From the NCBI GenBank assembly GCA_004331795.1, contig SJSR01000002.1, forward strand, positions 186,001-250,000: a DNA stretch of 64,000 nucleotides, written 5' to 3'. Positions 18,753-27,326 of this stretch are shown in pieces. The stretch is from Erythrobacteraceae bacterium CFH 75059. GTDB taxonomy: Bacteria > Pseudomonadota > Alphaproteobacteria > Sphingomonadales > Sphingomonadaceae. Numbering within the stretch: the first letter of the stretch is position 1; every line of letters begins with the position of its first letter. The position numbers and the translations under genes were made by a program. The notes beneath the pieces are model-generated. The model saw nothing but the letters and a program-made list of their open reading frames with translations, did no database searches and had not been told where the DNA came from.

Positions 18753-20153
18753 ATGGACTACATCTCCACGAGGGGCGCCGCCGACCCGGTGGGGTTCTCA
18801 GCGGTCGCCCTCGGCGGGACCGCACCCGACGGCGGCCTCTATATGCCGCGCATCTGGCCACAGTTCACGCCTGAACACCTGCGCCGCATGCGCGGGCTCG
18901 ATTACCCCGACCTCGCGGCGGAAGTGATGGGGCCGATGATCGGCGACGCGGTCGCAGCGCCCGACCTGTCGCGGCTCTGCCGGGACACCTACACCCGCTT
19001 CGACCATCCCGCTGTCACGCCGCTCGCGCAGCTGTGCCGGCAGCATTGGGTGCTCGACCTGGCGCGCGGGCCGACCCTGTCGTTCAAGGATGTTGCGCTG
19101 CAGTTCCTCGGCCGCCTGCTCGAGCACCTCACCGCGTCGGATCCCCTGCCTCTCGTCATCGTCGGCGCCACGAGCGGCGACACCGGCTCTGCGGCCATAG
19201 AGGCGGTGGCGGGTCTTGCCCATGTGGCGATTGTCATGCTGCATCCCGCCGACCGGATCAGCGACGTGCAGCGGCGGCAGATGACGACGGTGCGCGCGCC
19301 CAACGTGCACAACCTCGCCATCGAGGGCACCTTCGACCATGCGCAGGCGCTCGTGAAGCAGCTCTTCGCTGACGAGGAACTGCGCGCGTCGATGACCCTG
19401 ACCGCCGTGAACTCGATCAACTGGGTCCGGATCATGGCGCAGTCGGTGTACTATTTTCAGGCCGCCCTCGCGCTTGGCGCTCCCGACCGTCCGGTCGCGT
19501 TCAGCGTTCCGACCGGCAATTTCGGCAACGTCTTCTCCGCTTACGCCGCGTCGCGGATGGGACTGCCGGTGCATCGGCTGGTCGCGGCAACGAACGTCAA
19601 CGACATCGTGCACCGCGCAATTGCCACGGGCCGCTACGAACGGCGGCGCGTGCAGCAGACGGCGACGCCCTCGATGGACATTCAGGTCAGCTCCAATTTC
19701 GAACGGTTGCTGTTCGAGGGAGCCGGGCGTGACGGAGCGCGGATGCGCGGCCAGATGGAACAATTCGAGGCGCACGGATCGGTGGCGCTGGCGCAGGACC
19801 AGCAGGCCTTTCTGCGCCCCCTGTTCCTCAGCGAGCGCGTCGAGGGGGACGACATGGTCCGCACGATGGCAGCCGCGTGGGCCGACGCGGGCATGCTGCT
19901 TGATCCCCACACCGCCATTGCTCTCGCTGCCGCGCGGCGCCAGCCATTCCCGCCCGAGGTTCCGGTGGTGACGCTGGCAACTGCCCACCCGGCCAAGTTC
20001 CGGCAGACGGTCGAGCGAGCCACCGGAACGCGCCCGTCGCTGCCGGCGCGGCTCGGCGACCTGTTCGCGCGCGAAGAGCGACTGGAACGGCTGCCCGCCA
20101 CCTACGCCGCCACCCGCGACGCGGTGCGCAGAGCGGCGCGCGAGATGGCGTGA
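18753..20153 (+). CDS. thrC: Threonine synthase
   Basis: A 466-residue PLP enzyme that converts O-phosphohomoserine to threonine. The PLP lysine lies in LSFKDVALQF (Lys112); GATSGDTGSAA and FSVPTGNFGN bind the cofactor phosphate and substrate. The N-terminus MDYISTRG and the overall length fit the longer, SAM-independent proteobacterial type. The ATG at 18753 is used because it gives the conserved beginning. It follows the SURF1 gene by 55 bases and overlaps the next gene by one base (TGATG). Confidence 0.96.
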   Translation: MDYISTRGAADPVGFSAVALGGTAPDGGLYMPRIWPQFTPEHLRRMRGLDYPDLAAEVMGPMIGDAVAAPDLSRLCRDTYTRFDHPAVTPLAQLCRQHWVLDLARGPTLSFKDVALQFLGRLLEHLTASDPLPLVIVGATSGDTGSAAIEAVAGLAHVAIVMLHPADRISDVQRRQMTTVRAPNVHNLAIEGTFDHAQALVKQLFADEELRASMTLTAVNSINWVRIMAQSVYYFQAALALGAPDRPVAFSVPTGNFGNVFSAYAASRMGLPVHRLVAATNVNDIVHRAIATGRYERRRVQQTATPSMDIQVSSNFERLLFEGAGRDGARMRGQMEQFEAHGSVALAQDQQAFLRPLFLSERVEGDDMVRTMAAAWADAGMLLDPHTAIALAAARRQPFPPEVPVVTLATAHPAKFRQTVERATGTRPSLPARLGDLFAREERLERLPATYAATRDAVRRAAREMA

Positions 20154-21043
20154 TGGCGTGGCTCGAGGAATCCCCGCTCCTGATGCGGGGGGCAGGCTGG
20201 GCCGACTACGAACTGCTGGACAGCGGCGGTTCGCGCAAGCTCGAGCGATACGGACCTCTGCGCTTCATCCGGCCCGAGCCGCAGGCCTTGTGGCGGCCGC
20301 GTCTGCCGCACTGGCGCGCGGATGGCGAGTTTCTCCCCGCCTCGGACGAGGATGGCGGCGGACGCTGGACCTTCGCCTGCGCGCCCGCGCCGCCGGGATG
20401 GCCGCTGGCGTGGGACGATGTGCGGTTCACCGCCCGCTGCACTCCGTTCCGTCACCTGGCGTTCTTTCCCGACATGGCGCCGGTCTGGCAGTGGATGCGC
20501 GAGCAGCTCGCCGGCCGCCACGATGCGCAGTTGCTCAATCTGTTCGGCTACACGGGCGTCGGCTCGCTCGCCCTGTCGCGGCACGGGACCGTGACGCATG
20601 TGGATGCATCGCGCAAATCGGTGGCGCAGGCGCGCGAGAATTGCGCCCTGTCTGGGATGGAAGACCGGCCGATCCGCTGGCTGACGGATGACGCGGTGAA
20701 ATTCGCCGCCCGCGAATGCCGTCGAGGGCGGCGGTATGACGGGATCATCCTCGATCCGCCCAAGTTCGGACGGGGACCGGACGGAGAGGTCTGGCGGCTG
20801 GAGAACGACCTGCCCGTGCTGCTCGAGCACTGCCGATCGCTGCTCGACCCGCGCAGCCGCTTCCTGTTCCTCACCGTGTACGCCGTGCGGATGAGCAGCC
20901 TTGCTCTTGGCACCCTGCTGGTGCAGATGCTGGCCGACCTGCCGGGCCGGGTCGAACACGGGGAACTCGTCACTGTCGAGAGCGGAGGTGACGGGCGGCT
21001 GCTGCCGACGGCCATCTTCGCGCGCTGGTCCAATCACGATTGA
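20153..21043 (+). CDS. Class I SAM-dependent methyltransferase (RlmI/RlmK-like)
   Basis: A 296-residue Rossmann-fold methyltransferase of the group that modifies rRNA bases or is annotated as YccW/RlmI-like. The SAM motif LLNLFGYTGVGSLAL, followed by VDASRKSVAQARENC, and the catalytic motif IILDPPKFGRG are clear. The N-terminal PUA domain of true RlmI is missing, so the exact rRNA position cannot be assigned. The ATG at 20153 shares a base with the thrC stop; a GTG three bases earlier is the alternative. Confidence 0.85.
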   Translation: MAWLEESPLLMRGAGWADYELLDSGGSRKLERYGPLRFIRPEPQALWRPRLPHWRADGEFLPASDEDGGGRWTFACAPAPPGWPLAWDDVRFTARCTPFRHLAFFPDMAPVWQWMREQLAGRHDAQLLNLFGYTGVGSLALSRHGTVTHVDASRKSVAQARENCALSGMEDRPIRWLTDDAVKFAARECRRGRRYDGIILDPPKFGRGPDGEVWRLENDLPVLLEHCRSLLDPRSRFLFLTVYAVRMSSLALGTLLVQMLADLPGRVEHGELVTVESGGDGRLLPTAIFARWSNHD

Positions 21044-21052
21044 GTAACTGAC

Positions 21053-21424
21053 ATGGCCGAGACGCTTACGCTGGAGGTCGCCGATCTCGAGGTCGACGTG
21101 CTCACCGGCATCTACTCCGAGGAAACGGGCAAGCCGCAGCCGCTCCGCATCACCGTCACCGCGGAGCTGCCGGCCCATCACCGCTACGCGCCGGACACGC
21201 CGCTTTCGGCCAGCAAGAACTACATGGACCTGAAATTCGCCGCGACGCAGGCCCTCCCGCCGGGCGTGCATTTCAAGCTGATCGAAGCAGTCGCCGATCA
21301 CATCTGCGAAACGCTGTTCTTCCAGGACGAGCGGATCACGGCGGTGACGGTCAAGATCGTGAAGCTGGCCATCGCGGAGAACGGGGAGAAAATCGGCATG
21401 ACCCTGCGGCGCGAGAGGCGCTGA
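21053..21424 (+). CDS. folB: Dihydroneopterin aldolase
   Basis: A 123-residue FolB-family protein that cleaves 7,8-dihydroneopterin to 6-hydroxymethyl-dihydropterin in folate synthesis. The family pattern includes VDVLTGIYSEE near the N-terminus, SASKNYMDLKF in the middle, LIEAVADHICETLF, and the final VTVKIVKLAIAENGEKIG strand. The conserved Glu after the TGIYSEE loop and the catalytic Lys (in VKIVKLA) are present. It is tightly linked to the small gene downstream (three-base gap). Confidence 0.9.
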   Translation: MAETLTLEVADLEVDVLTGIYSEETGKPQPLRITVTAELPAHHRYAPDTPLSASKNYMDLKFAATQALPPGVHFKLIEAVADHICETLFFQDERITAVTVKIVKLAIAENGEKIGMTLRRERR

Positions 21425-21427
21425 GGG

Positions 21428-21763
21428 ATGCAGCGCGTGGTCAACGTCACGGACCTGCCGACGGGCGCGCTCGAAGCCGCGTGCGCGTTTCACCGGGCAT
21501 GGGTTCCGCAGGTGATGGACACGCTGCGCCTTGCCGGTTCCCCGCTCGATTCCGTGCTGATCGTCCTCCCACCGGCGGGGCACGCACACCGCGAATGGCG
21601 CGCCGCGGCCATGCGGATGCTGGCACGCGAGGCTGCGCCCATTCGCGTCAACGGCATCGCTCTGGAAGACGACGCCGACGTGCTGGAACGCTGTCGCCGC
21701 TTCTTCGAGCAGGCGCCGGGGGTGACCGGTCATTACCTCCCGATCGAGCCGGCTCGTCCCTGA
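21428..21763 (+). CDS. Small Rossmann-fold-like protein linked to folB
   Basis: A 111-residue protein with alternating helix-strand pattern and a strand VLIVLPPAGHAHREWR. Proteins of this size next to folB in sphingomonads are commonly labelled Rossmann fold domain-containing; they look like degraded short-chain dehydrogenase relatives without a nucleotide-binding glycine motif or catalytic Tyr-Lys pair. No catalytic residues are apparent. It begins three bases after the folB stop and is probably co-translated. Function unknown. Confidence 0.7.
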   Translation: MQRVVNVTDLPTGALEAACAFHRAWVPQVMDTLRLAGSPLDSVLIVLPPAGHAHREWRAAAMRMLAREAAPIRVNGIALEDDADVLERCRRFFEQAPGVTGHYLPIEPARP

Positions 21764-21781
21764 CCACAGCCGGGCGGGGTT

Positions 21782-22312
21782 TCAGCGGAGCGCGGTTTCC
21801 AGCGGTGCAAGCGCCGTGCGCTGCTGCGCGACGAGAGCGGTTATCTGGCTGCGGGCCTCGCCGACTTCCTCTGTTCCCTGCATGGCGTTGCTGCGCTCGA
21901 CCAGCAGCGCGTCGATGTCGGCCAGCGCGAACACGGTTCCGCTGCCAAGGGTCTGAAGGTTTCCCAGGGCAATCTGCGCCGCGGCGTAGGCGTCGCTGTC
22001 GATGCCCGCGCGGGCACCGGCCGCCACAGCGCGCCGGGTCGCCGGCAGAGCGGCAAGGAAACGCTGGTGCGCGCTCCGGGCGCGAGCGACGGCGTCATCG
22101 AGGCGCGCGCGCGACGCGGCATCGAGCGGCGAGGTGTCGACGAGCGCCAGCGCCTCCTGCGCCGAGGCGCGCGCATGGTCGGGACGCTCGGCCGGGCGCA
22201 GAGCGAGCGACGGATAGTCGGTCCGCGCCGGAGCGCAACCGCCGAGCAAGGGCGGCGCCAGCAGCGGGACAAGGAGCGCACCAGTGGCGCGCGCGAGGAG
22301 GCGGAAACGCAT
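21782..22312 (-). CDS. Putative lipoprotein
   Basis: A 176-residue protein with a type II signal peptide: a basic start MRFRLLAR, a hydrophobic stretch and the lipobox LLGGC (Cys25 or so). The mature part is Ala-rich and predicted to be almost entirely helical, with heptad-like spacing that suggests a coiled coil. No family is recognised. It is on the opposite strand to its neighbours, convergent with the folB-linked gene and divergent from rplU. Confidence 0.7.
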   Translation of the reverse strand: MRFRLLARATGALLVPLLAPPLLGGCAPARTDYPSLALRPAERPDHARASAQEALALVDTSPLDAASRARLDDAVARARSAHQRFLAALPATRRAVAAGARAGIDSDAYAAAQIALGNLQTLGSGTVFALADIDALLVERSNAMQGTEEVGEARSQITALVAQQRTALAPLETALR

Positions 22313-22371
22313 CGCCTGCGCCTAGCAGCCGGCTTACGTTCTGTCAGCCGCCAGAGAACGCGGCGGGTCGG

Positions 22372-22400
22372 TTGACTTGCCCGTCCCGGTCGCTTATCGG
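22372..22400 (+). promoter_or_regulatory. Predicted promoter of rplU-rpmA
   Basis: A -35 box TTGACT (22372-22377), a 17-base spacer and a -10 box TATCGG (22395-22400). The predicted transcript would start near 22407 and carry a leader of about 80 bases before rplU. Found by consensus matching only. Confidence 0.5.
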
Positions 22401-22440
22401 CCTTGGCTTCGGGCGCACCCGCGAAGGTGTGCTGCGTCAT

Positions 22441-22459
22441 GCCGTCCCGGCGGGGCGGC
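22441..22459 (+). promoter_or_regulatory. Hairpin in the rplU leader
   Basis: GCCGTCCC, three-base loop GGC, then GGGGCGGC: an eight-pair stem (one G-T pair) about 29 bases before the rplU ATG, inside the predicted leader. It could be a ribosomal-protein-binding leader element or a simple translation-modulating hairpin. In a GC-rich genome such a stem may also arise by chance. Confidence 0.35.
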
Positions 22460-22487
22460 GACACCACAGATCGGAAGTGAGTACACC

Positions 22488-22874
22488 ATGTTCGCAGTCG
22501 TGCGCACGGGCGGCAAGCAGTATCGGGTTGCCGCCGGAGACAAGATCGCCGTTGAGAAGCTGGCCGGCAATGCCGGCGACACGATCACCCTTGGTGACGT
22601 GCTGCTGGCCGGCAAGGGCGATTCGTTGCTGGACGCGGCGAGCACGACCGTATCGGCCGAGATCATCGCCCAGGCTAAGGGCGAAAAGGTCGTGGTGTTC
22701 AAGAAGCGGCGCCGGCACAACTATCGGCGCAAGAACGGCCACCGGCAGCAGCTGACCCTGCTGCGGATCGTTGCCGTCGGGGACGACCGTTACGACCCCG
22801 CCGCCGCAAAGGCGGCACAGGGCGAGGCGCAGCCGGAACAAGCGACGCCGGCGGCAGATCAGGCTCAAGGATAA
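22488..22874 (+). CDS. rplU: 50S ribosomal protein L21
   Basis: A 128-residue L21 starting [18 protein letters not shown], the universal N-terminus. The basic motif [18 protein letters not shown] that contacts 23S rRNA is present. About 28 Ala/Gln/Glu-rich residues after it form a low-complexity C-terminal tail, a common extension in alphaproteobacteria. It is followed by rpmA after six bases, the standard pair. A predicted promoter and leader hairpin lie upstream. Confidence 0.97.
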   Translation: MFAVVRTGGKQYRVAAGDKIAVEKLAGNAGDTITLGDVLLAGKGDSLLDAASTTVSAEIIAQAKGEKVVVFKKRRRHNYRRKNGHRQQLTLLRIVAVGDDRYDPAAAKAAQGEAQPEQATPAADQAQG

Positions 22875-22880
22875 GTTCGG

Positions 22881-23147
22881 ATGGCACACAAGAAAGCAGG
22901 CGGCTCCTCGCGCAACGGCCGCGACTCGGCAGGCCGGCGGCTGGGCGTCAAGAAGTTCGGCGCGCAGGAAGTGATCGCCGGCAACATCATCGTCCGCCAG
23001 CGCGGGACCAAGTTCTACGCCGGCAGCAATGTCGGCATGGGCAAGGATCACACGCTGTTCGCGCTGTCCGACGGCGTGGTGCGTTTCCACAAGGGGCGGC
23101 TCGGCCGTCAGTTCGTCTCCGTCGAGCAGCACGCCGCCGCTGAGTGA
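22881..23147 (+). CDS. rpmA: 50S ribosomal protein L27
   Basis: An 88-residue L27 beginning [20 protein letters not shown], the conserved basic N-terminus that reaches the peptidyl transferase centre, followed by [11 protein letters not shown] and [13 protein letters not shown]. Full length and co-transcribed with rplU. No Gram-positive type N-terminal extension is present. About 110 bases of GC-rich sequence with a duplicated GCGGCGCGGTG element follow before the TetR gene. Confidence 0.98.
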   Translation: MAHKKAGGSSRNGRDSAGRRLGVKKFGAQEVIAGNIIVRQRGTKFYAGSNVGMGKDHTLFALSDGVVRFHKGRLGRQFVSVEQHAAAE

Positions 23148-23256
23148 CGCCGGTTGGCGGCGCGGTGGCGGCGCGGTGGCGCGCGGGCGGCGCGCGATGC
23201 CTGCGCGGCAGACGCGCCGTTCGTGAAGCGCTCCGCTGCCGGAGCCAGAGTACGAA

Positions 23257-23862
23257 ATGCACAGCCGCAAGCGCCTCAACGCCGGTGCCCTGCGAGAGCA
23301 GGCACTCGACGCAGCACGGACCCTGCTGATCGAGGCTGGCCCGCAGGCCGTGACGCTGAAGGCGGTCGGCGCCCGCATTGGTCGCACTCACGCCAATCTG
23401 CTGCACCATTTCGGTTCCGCCGCGGGGCTTCAGGCGGCGCTGGCCGCGCACCTCGCCCAGACCGTCTGCGCCACCATCCGCCAGGCGGTGAGCGACAGCC
23501 GGGCCGGGCTGGGCAGCCCGCGCGCGGTGGTGGACCTGACCTTCGACGCCTTTGACGGCGAGGGCGCGGCGGCGCTGGCCGGGTGGATGCTGCTGACCGG
23601 AAACGAAAATGCGCTGGATCCGATCGTGGAGACGATCCATGCGCTTGTCGATGACATCAGCGTGGGGACGGACGGGTCGGGAGACGTCGACCCCAAGGGT
23701 ATTCACGAGGAGACGCTTCACCTCGTGCTGCTGGCGATGGGCGATGCCATGCTCGGGGCGCCGCTGGCCCGCTCGCTCGGGCTCCCGCGAGACGTGGTGC
23801 GGCGAAGGGCCGAACTGATCCTCAAGGAGCGGGTGAGTGACGGCGTTCAGCCGTCCGGATGA
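23257..23862 (+). CDS. TetR/AcrR family transcriptional regulator
   Basis: A 201-residue TetR-type repressor. The N-terminal helix-turn-helix is in residues about 10-55: LREQALDAARTLLIEAG, then VTLKAVGARIGRTHANLLHHFGS, where the usual YYHF is replaced by LLHHF. The C-terminal ligand-binding domain is not closely recognisable. No target operon is evident, since its neighbours ygfZ and rpmA are housekeeping genes. It converges on ygfZ with a 16-base overlap of coding ends. Confidence 0.85.
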   Translation: MHSRKRLNAGALREQALDAARTLLIEAGPQAVTLKAVGARIGRTHANLLHHFGSAAGLQAALAAHLAQTVCATIRQAVSDSRAGLGSPRAVVDLTFDAFDGEGAAALAGWMLLTGNENALDPIVETIHALVDDISVGTDGSGDVDPKGIHEETLHLVLLAMGDAMLGAPLARSLGLPRDVVRRRAELILKERVSDGVQPSG

Positions 23863-24590
23863 ATCGCATTGCGCTGCCACTGCGGGATGGGAAGCGCCGC
23901 AAGGTCCTCCACCCTTCGGTGGTCGACGGCCATGCCAAGCTCCTCGTGCACGATGCGGCGTCGCTGAGGGTCCGAAAACTCCAGCGGCAGCACCGCGAGC
24001 CGGCGGTTGATCTTCTGCCGCCAGTTCATCCGCGCCGTGTTCTCCTGCCCGACATAGCACCCCTTGGTGAACGACACGCCGTTCAGTTCGGCGGCGTTGG
24101 TCTCCAGCCACAGGATGTCCGCCATTTCCGCCGCACCCTCGGGAACGCCGCAGGCAATCCGGTGCGCGGTCCAGTCGGCATCGGCGGTGCCATCGACAAC
24201 CTCGCCGCCCGCCGCTGCGAGCCAGCGCCAGCCGAGCGCGGCGAGGCGCGGATCGCGCACGGCGCCTGCCACGGGTTCAGGCGACCAGTGAACGGCAACG
24301 TCCTGCGCGCGCGCGATGCTGACGGACCGGCGCAGCCGGTACAGCGTCAGCCGCTTGACGAGGGCATCGGCGCTCGCCGCCTCGCAGTCGAGGGCCAGCG
24401 CGTCCTCCCATTTCCACACCACCATGTCGAACAGCGTCTTGCCCTGCGGGCTGAGCAGCCCTGCATAGACCGGCAGTGACTGGCGAACATCGTTGGTGAG
24501 CAGGTCCTGAAGGAAGGCGTGCGCCTCGTCGCCGCCGGTCTGCGACCGGACCAGAACAAGGGCGCGCGACGCGAGACGGGTGGCGGCCAT
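23847..24590 (-). CDS. ygfZ: YgfZ/GcvT-domain folate-binding protein
   Basis: A 247-residue member of the YgfZ (IBA57) family, which supports assembly or repair of certain iron-sulfur enzymes in a folate-dependent way. The diagnostic motif KGCYVGQE is intact, and the N-terminal [12 protein letters not shown] plus [11 protein letters not shown] segments match the GcvT-like fold. The ATG at 24590 was preferred over an upstream alternative because it gives the usual start. It diverges from pyrC across only 26 bases. Confidence 0.93.
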   Translation of the reverse strand: MAATRLASRALVLVRSQTGGDEAHAFLQDLLTNDVRQSLPVYAGLLSPQGKTLFDMVVWKWEDALALDCEAASADALVKRLTLYRLRRSVSIARAQDVAVHWSPEPVAGAVRDPRLAALGWRWLAAAGGEVVDGTADADWTAHRIACGVPEGAAEMADILWLETNAAELNGVSFTKGCYVGQENTARMNWRQKINRRLAVLPLEFSDPQRRRIVHEELGMAVDHRRVEDLAALPIPQWQRNAIHPDG

Positions 24591-24616
24591 GGGTGACAGA
24601 TAGGCGTGAACGCGCC

Positions 24617-25678
24617 ATGGCAACAGCCATGACCGATCTGCGCGACCAGCTCACCATTCGCCGGCCCGACGACTGGCACCTCCATCTGCGCGACGGCCCG
24701 GTGCTGCGCGATGTCCTGCCGTACACGGCGCGCGTGTTCGGGCGGGCGATCGTCATGCCCAACCTCTCGCCTCCCGTCACGACGACGGCGGCGGCCCGCG
24801 CCTATCGCGACCGCATCCTGGCCGCGCTGCCCGACGGAAGCGATTTCACGCCGCTGATGACCTGCTATCTCACGGACGAGACGCAATCGGGGGATCTGAT
24901 CGCCGGATACCGCGACGGCGTGTTTGCCGCCGCCAAGCTCTATCCTGCCCACGCGACGACGAACTCCGCAGGCGGCGTCACCGACGTGCACGCGATCATG
25001 CCGGTCCTCGAAGCGATGTGCGAAGCCGGGATGCCGCTGTGCGTTCATGGCGAAGTCACGGATGCGGCGATCGACATTTTCGACCGCGAGGCCGTGTTCA
25101 TCGACCGCGTGCTCGCGCCTTTGCTGGACCGGCTGCCGGACCTGCGCGTGATCTTCGAGCATGTGACGACCCGACAGGCGGTGCAGTTTGTCGATGACGG
25201 CCCCGCGAACCTTGCCGCCACGATCACGCCGCAGCACCTCCACCTCAACCGCAATGCCATGCTGGTCGGGGGCATCCGGCCGCATACCTACTGCCTGCCG
25301 GTGCTCAAGCGGGAGGAGCACCGCCTCGCCCTGCGCCGTGCGGCCACGTCGGGTTCGCTGAAATACTTCCTCGGCACCGACAGCGCGCCGCACCTGCGGG
25401 CGACGAAGGAGAGCGCGTGCGGCTGCGCCGGGATCTTCAACGCGCCGCAGGCGCTGGAGAGTTATGCCGCGGTGTTCGAGGAGGAGCAGGCACTGGACCG
25501 GCTCGAGACCTTTGCCTCGGTCGCCGGGGCGCTGTTCTACCGGCTGCCGCTCAACACCGGCACCGTGACCCTGCGTCGCGAGCCGCAGCAGGTGCCCGGC
25601 GAGATCGCCGTGGCCGAAGAAACGGTGGTGCCGTTCCACGCCGGCGAGACGCTGCGCTGGAGGATCACGCCGGCGTGA
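24617..25678 (+). CDS. pyrC: Dihydroorotase (type II)
   Basis: A 353-residue class II dihydroorotase that interconverts carbamoyl-aspartate and dihydroorotate. Zinc ligands HLHLRD (21-26) open the barrel, the carbamylated lysine lies in [13 protein letters not shown], and further histidines are in VHGEV and IFEHVTT; GTDSAPH carries the catalytic Asp. Start codons at 24617 and 24629 are both plausible. With pyrE in the same window it covers two pyrimidine steps. The coding end overlaps the convergent permease gene by 14 bases. Confidence 0.96.
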   Translation: MATAMTDLRDQLTIRRPDDWHLHLRDGPVLRDVLPYTARVFGRAIVMPNLSPPVTTTAAARAYRDRILAALPDGSDFTPLMTCYLTDETQSGDLIAGYRDGVFAAAKLYPAHATTNSAGGVTDVHAIMPVLEAMCEAGMPLCVHGEVTDAAIDIFDREAVFIDRVLAPLLDRLPDLRVIFEHVTTRQAVQFVDDGPANLAATITPQHLHLNRNAMLVGGIRPHTYCLPVLKREEHRLALRRAATSGSLKYFLGTDSAPHLRATKESACGCAGIFNAPQALESYAAVFEEEQALDRLETFASVAGALFYRLPLNTGTVTLRREPQQVPGEIAVAEETVVPFHAGETLRWRITPA

Positions 25679-26591
25679 TCGCGCGGGCGGCAGCCGCCGC
25701 TGCCCGGCGCTGCAGCCAGAGGTCGGCGATGAACAGTGCCGCGGCGCACCAGATGAACGCAAAGCAGATGGCCTGAGCCGGTTGGAGCGGCTCGGCGAAC
25801 ACGGTGAGGCCGAGCACGAAGACGATGCTGGGCGCGAGGAACTGCACGAAGCCGAGGGTCGAGTAGGGAAGCCGCCGCGCAGCCGTCGCGAACAGCAGCA
25901 GCGGCACGGCCGTGACGAGACCGCTGGCAAGGATTGCAGCGTCCCGGCCCGGATCGACCCCGAGCGCAACCCCGTGACCTGCGCGGGTGCTCAGCAGGAT
26001 CAGCCCCACGGCAAGCGGCAGCAGCAGGAGGGACTCGACGGTCAGTCCCGGCACCGAACCGACCGGCACGCGCTTGCGCACGAGGCCGTAGAGCGCGAAA
26101 CTGACCGCCAGACCGAGGCTGACGAGCAGCGTTCCCGCAGCGCTCCACGCCAGCACCAGCACTCCGGTGCCAGCCAGGGCAACGGCCCCCCAGCGCAGCC
26201 TGCTGAGCCGTTCCCTGAGGAAGATCGTGCCGAGCAGGACGTTGAGCAGCGGGTTGATGTAGTAGCCAAGGCTTGCGGCCAGAACATGCCCTCGCTGCAC
26301 CGCCCAGACATACAGCACCCAGTTCACCGCAATGAGGATGGCACTCACCGCAAGCCATGCCAGGACGCCCGCCGAACGCAGGGCCGCGGCGAGCGCCGGC
26401 ATCTGCCGCCGCGCGGCGACGAGAACGAGGCACGCCGGCGCCGTGAAAACAATCCGCCAGCCGACGAACTCCAGCGCGGGAACCGTCGCCACAAGCAGCA
26501 GATACAGGGGCAGAAACCCCCAGATCGCGTAGGCGCCGAGAGCGGCAAGGAGGCCGCCCCGTTCCCGCTGCGCCGGAGCGTCAGCCCGCAT
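25665..26591 (-). CDS. rarD: EamA family transporter, RarD type
   Basis: A 308-residue permease with about ten membrane helices from two EamA repeats. The N-terminus [19 protein letters not shown] and the [26 protein letters not shown] segment are characteristic of RarD, a drug/metabolite superfamily member often annotated as chloramphenicol-sensitive protein. Substrates are unproven. The ATG at 26591 is used; an in-frame GTG lies four codons upstream. Convergent with pyrC. Confidence 0.88.
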   Translation of the reverse strand: MRADAPAQRERGGLLAALGAYAIWGFLPLYLLLVATVPALEFVGWRIVFTAPACLVLVAARRQMPALAAALRSAGVLAWLAVSAILIAVNWVLYVWAVQRGHVLAASLGYYINPLLNVLLGTIFLRERLSRLRWGAVALAGTGVLVLAWSAAGTLLVSLGLAVSFALYGLVRKRVPVGSVPGLTVESLLLLPLAVGLILLSTRAGHGVALGVDPGRDAAILASGLVTAVPLLLFATAARRLPYSTLGFVQFLAPSIVFVLGLTVFAEPLQPAQAICFAFIWCAAALFIADLWLQRRAAAAAARAITPA

Positions 26592-26749
26592 CGTTCGCTG
26601 CACACCATTTCGTAAGACAGCGGCGGCACAGAGATGATCCTGCCGCAGCCTGACAGCCGCGTTGCATAGTGTTCAGAATAGAGAGCCTAGACATGAACGC
26701 AGCAGGCGAATTGCTGATTCGCCGCTCGGGGAAAGAAAGGTCGACGACA

Positions 26750-27190
26750 ATGAACACATTCGCAAAAACGCTCACCGCTTCCACGCTGGCCCTGCTGGGC
26801 GCCGGTCTGGCCGTTCCCGCCACGGCAGCGACCACGGGCACGGGTCTGGTCACGGGCATCACTGCGTCGTCCTTCGCACCGGCCGGCATCTGGGAGGACA
26901 GCGTTGCCGAGCATCGCCGCGGTCACCGGCACCGGCACAATCAGGATTACGGGCGGCGTGCATATGACGATGCGCGGTACCGCGAAGCACAGGTCTGGCG
27001 CGACCGCGACGGCACCCTGCGCTGCCGCCGCAGCGACGGCACCATCGGGCTGATCGTCGGTGGCGCCGCCGGGGCCCTGCTCGGGCGCGAGATCGACCGC
27101 CACGGCGACCGCACCCTTGGCACGGTGCTCGGCGCCGCTGGTGGCGCGATCCTCGGCAAGGAGGTCGCCAGCCGCGTCCGCTGCCGCTGA
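26750..27190 (+). CDS. Glycine-zipper 2TM domain protein
   Basis: A 146-residue exported protein. The signal peptide is MNTFAKTLTASTLALLGAG followed by LAVPATAA, so a Sec signal ending near residue 27. The mature part has a His/Arg-rich stretch, then at residues about 103-143 a glycine-zipper pair, GLIVGGAAGALLGREID and LGAAGGAILGKEVASRV, the Rick_17kDa_Anti-like fold thought to insert into or associate with the outer membrane. No lipobox is present. ATG 26750 follows a GAAAGG; an upstream ATG at 26693 lacks a signal peptide in register. Confidence 0.82.
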   Translation: MNTFAKTLTASTLALLGAGLAVPATAATTGTGLVTGITASSFAPAGIWEDSVAEHRRGHRHRHNQDYGRRAYDDARYREAQVWRDRDGTLRCRRSDGTIGLIVGGAAGALLGREIDRHGDRTLGTVLGAAGGAILGKEVASRVRCR

Positions 27191-27258
27191 ACCCGGCAGC
27201 ACTCCTCTTCAGTCGTGCCCACCCACGGCTGTGGCACGGAGCCACGACGGTTCCGTGC

Positions 27259-27302
27259 GGGCGCCCTCTCACTGCCAACAGGCAGGGGAGGGCGCCCTTC
27301 TT
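27259..27302 (+). terminator. Rho-independent-type terminator after glycine-zipper gene
   Basis: A strong nested hairpin: outer arms GGGCGCCCTC (27259-27268) and GAGGGCGCCC (27288-27297), inner arms CTGCC and GGCAG around AACA. It is followed by TTCTT on the plus strand. It lies between the convergent glycine-zipper and astD genes, so it probably terminates plus-strand transcription and may block read-through from the other side. Confidence 0.75.
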
Positions 27303-27326
27303 CGTTGAAGCGCAGGCGCGCCGCCA

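Noticed and set aside
23156-23205. GCGGCGCGGTG direct repeat after rpmA
   Set aside because: A short duplication in GC-rich sequence; not long or regular enough for a CRISPR or origin, and no clear function.
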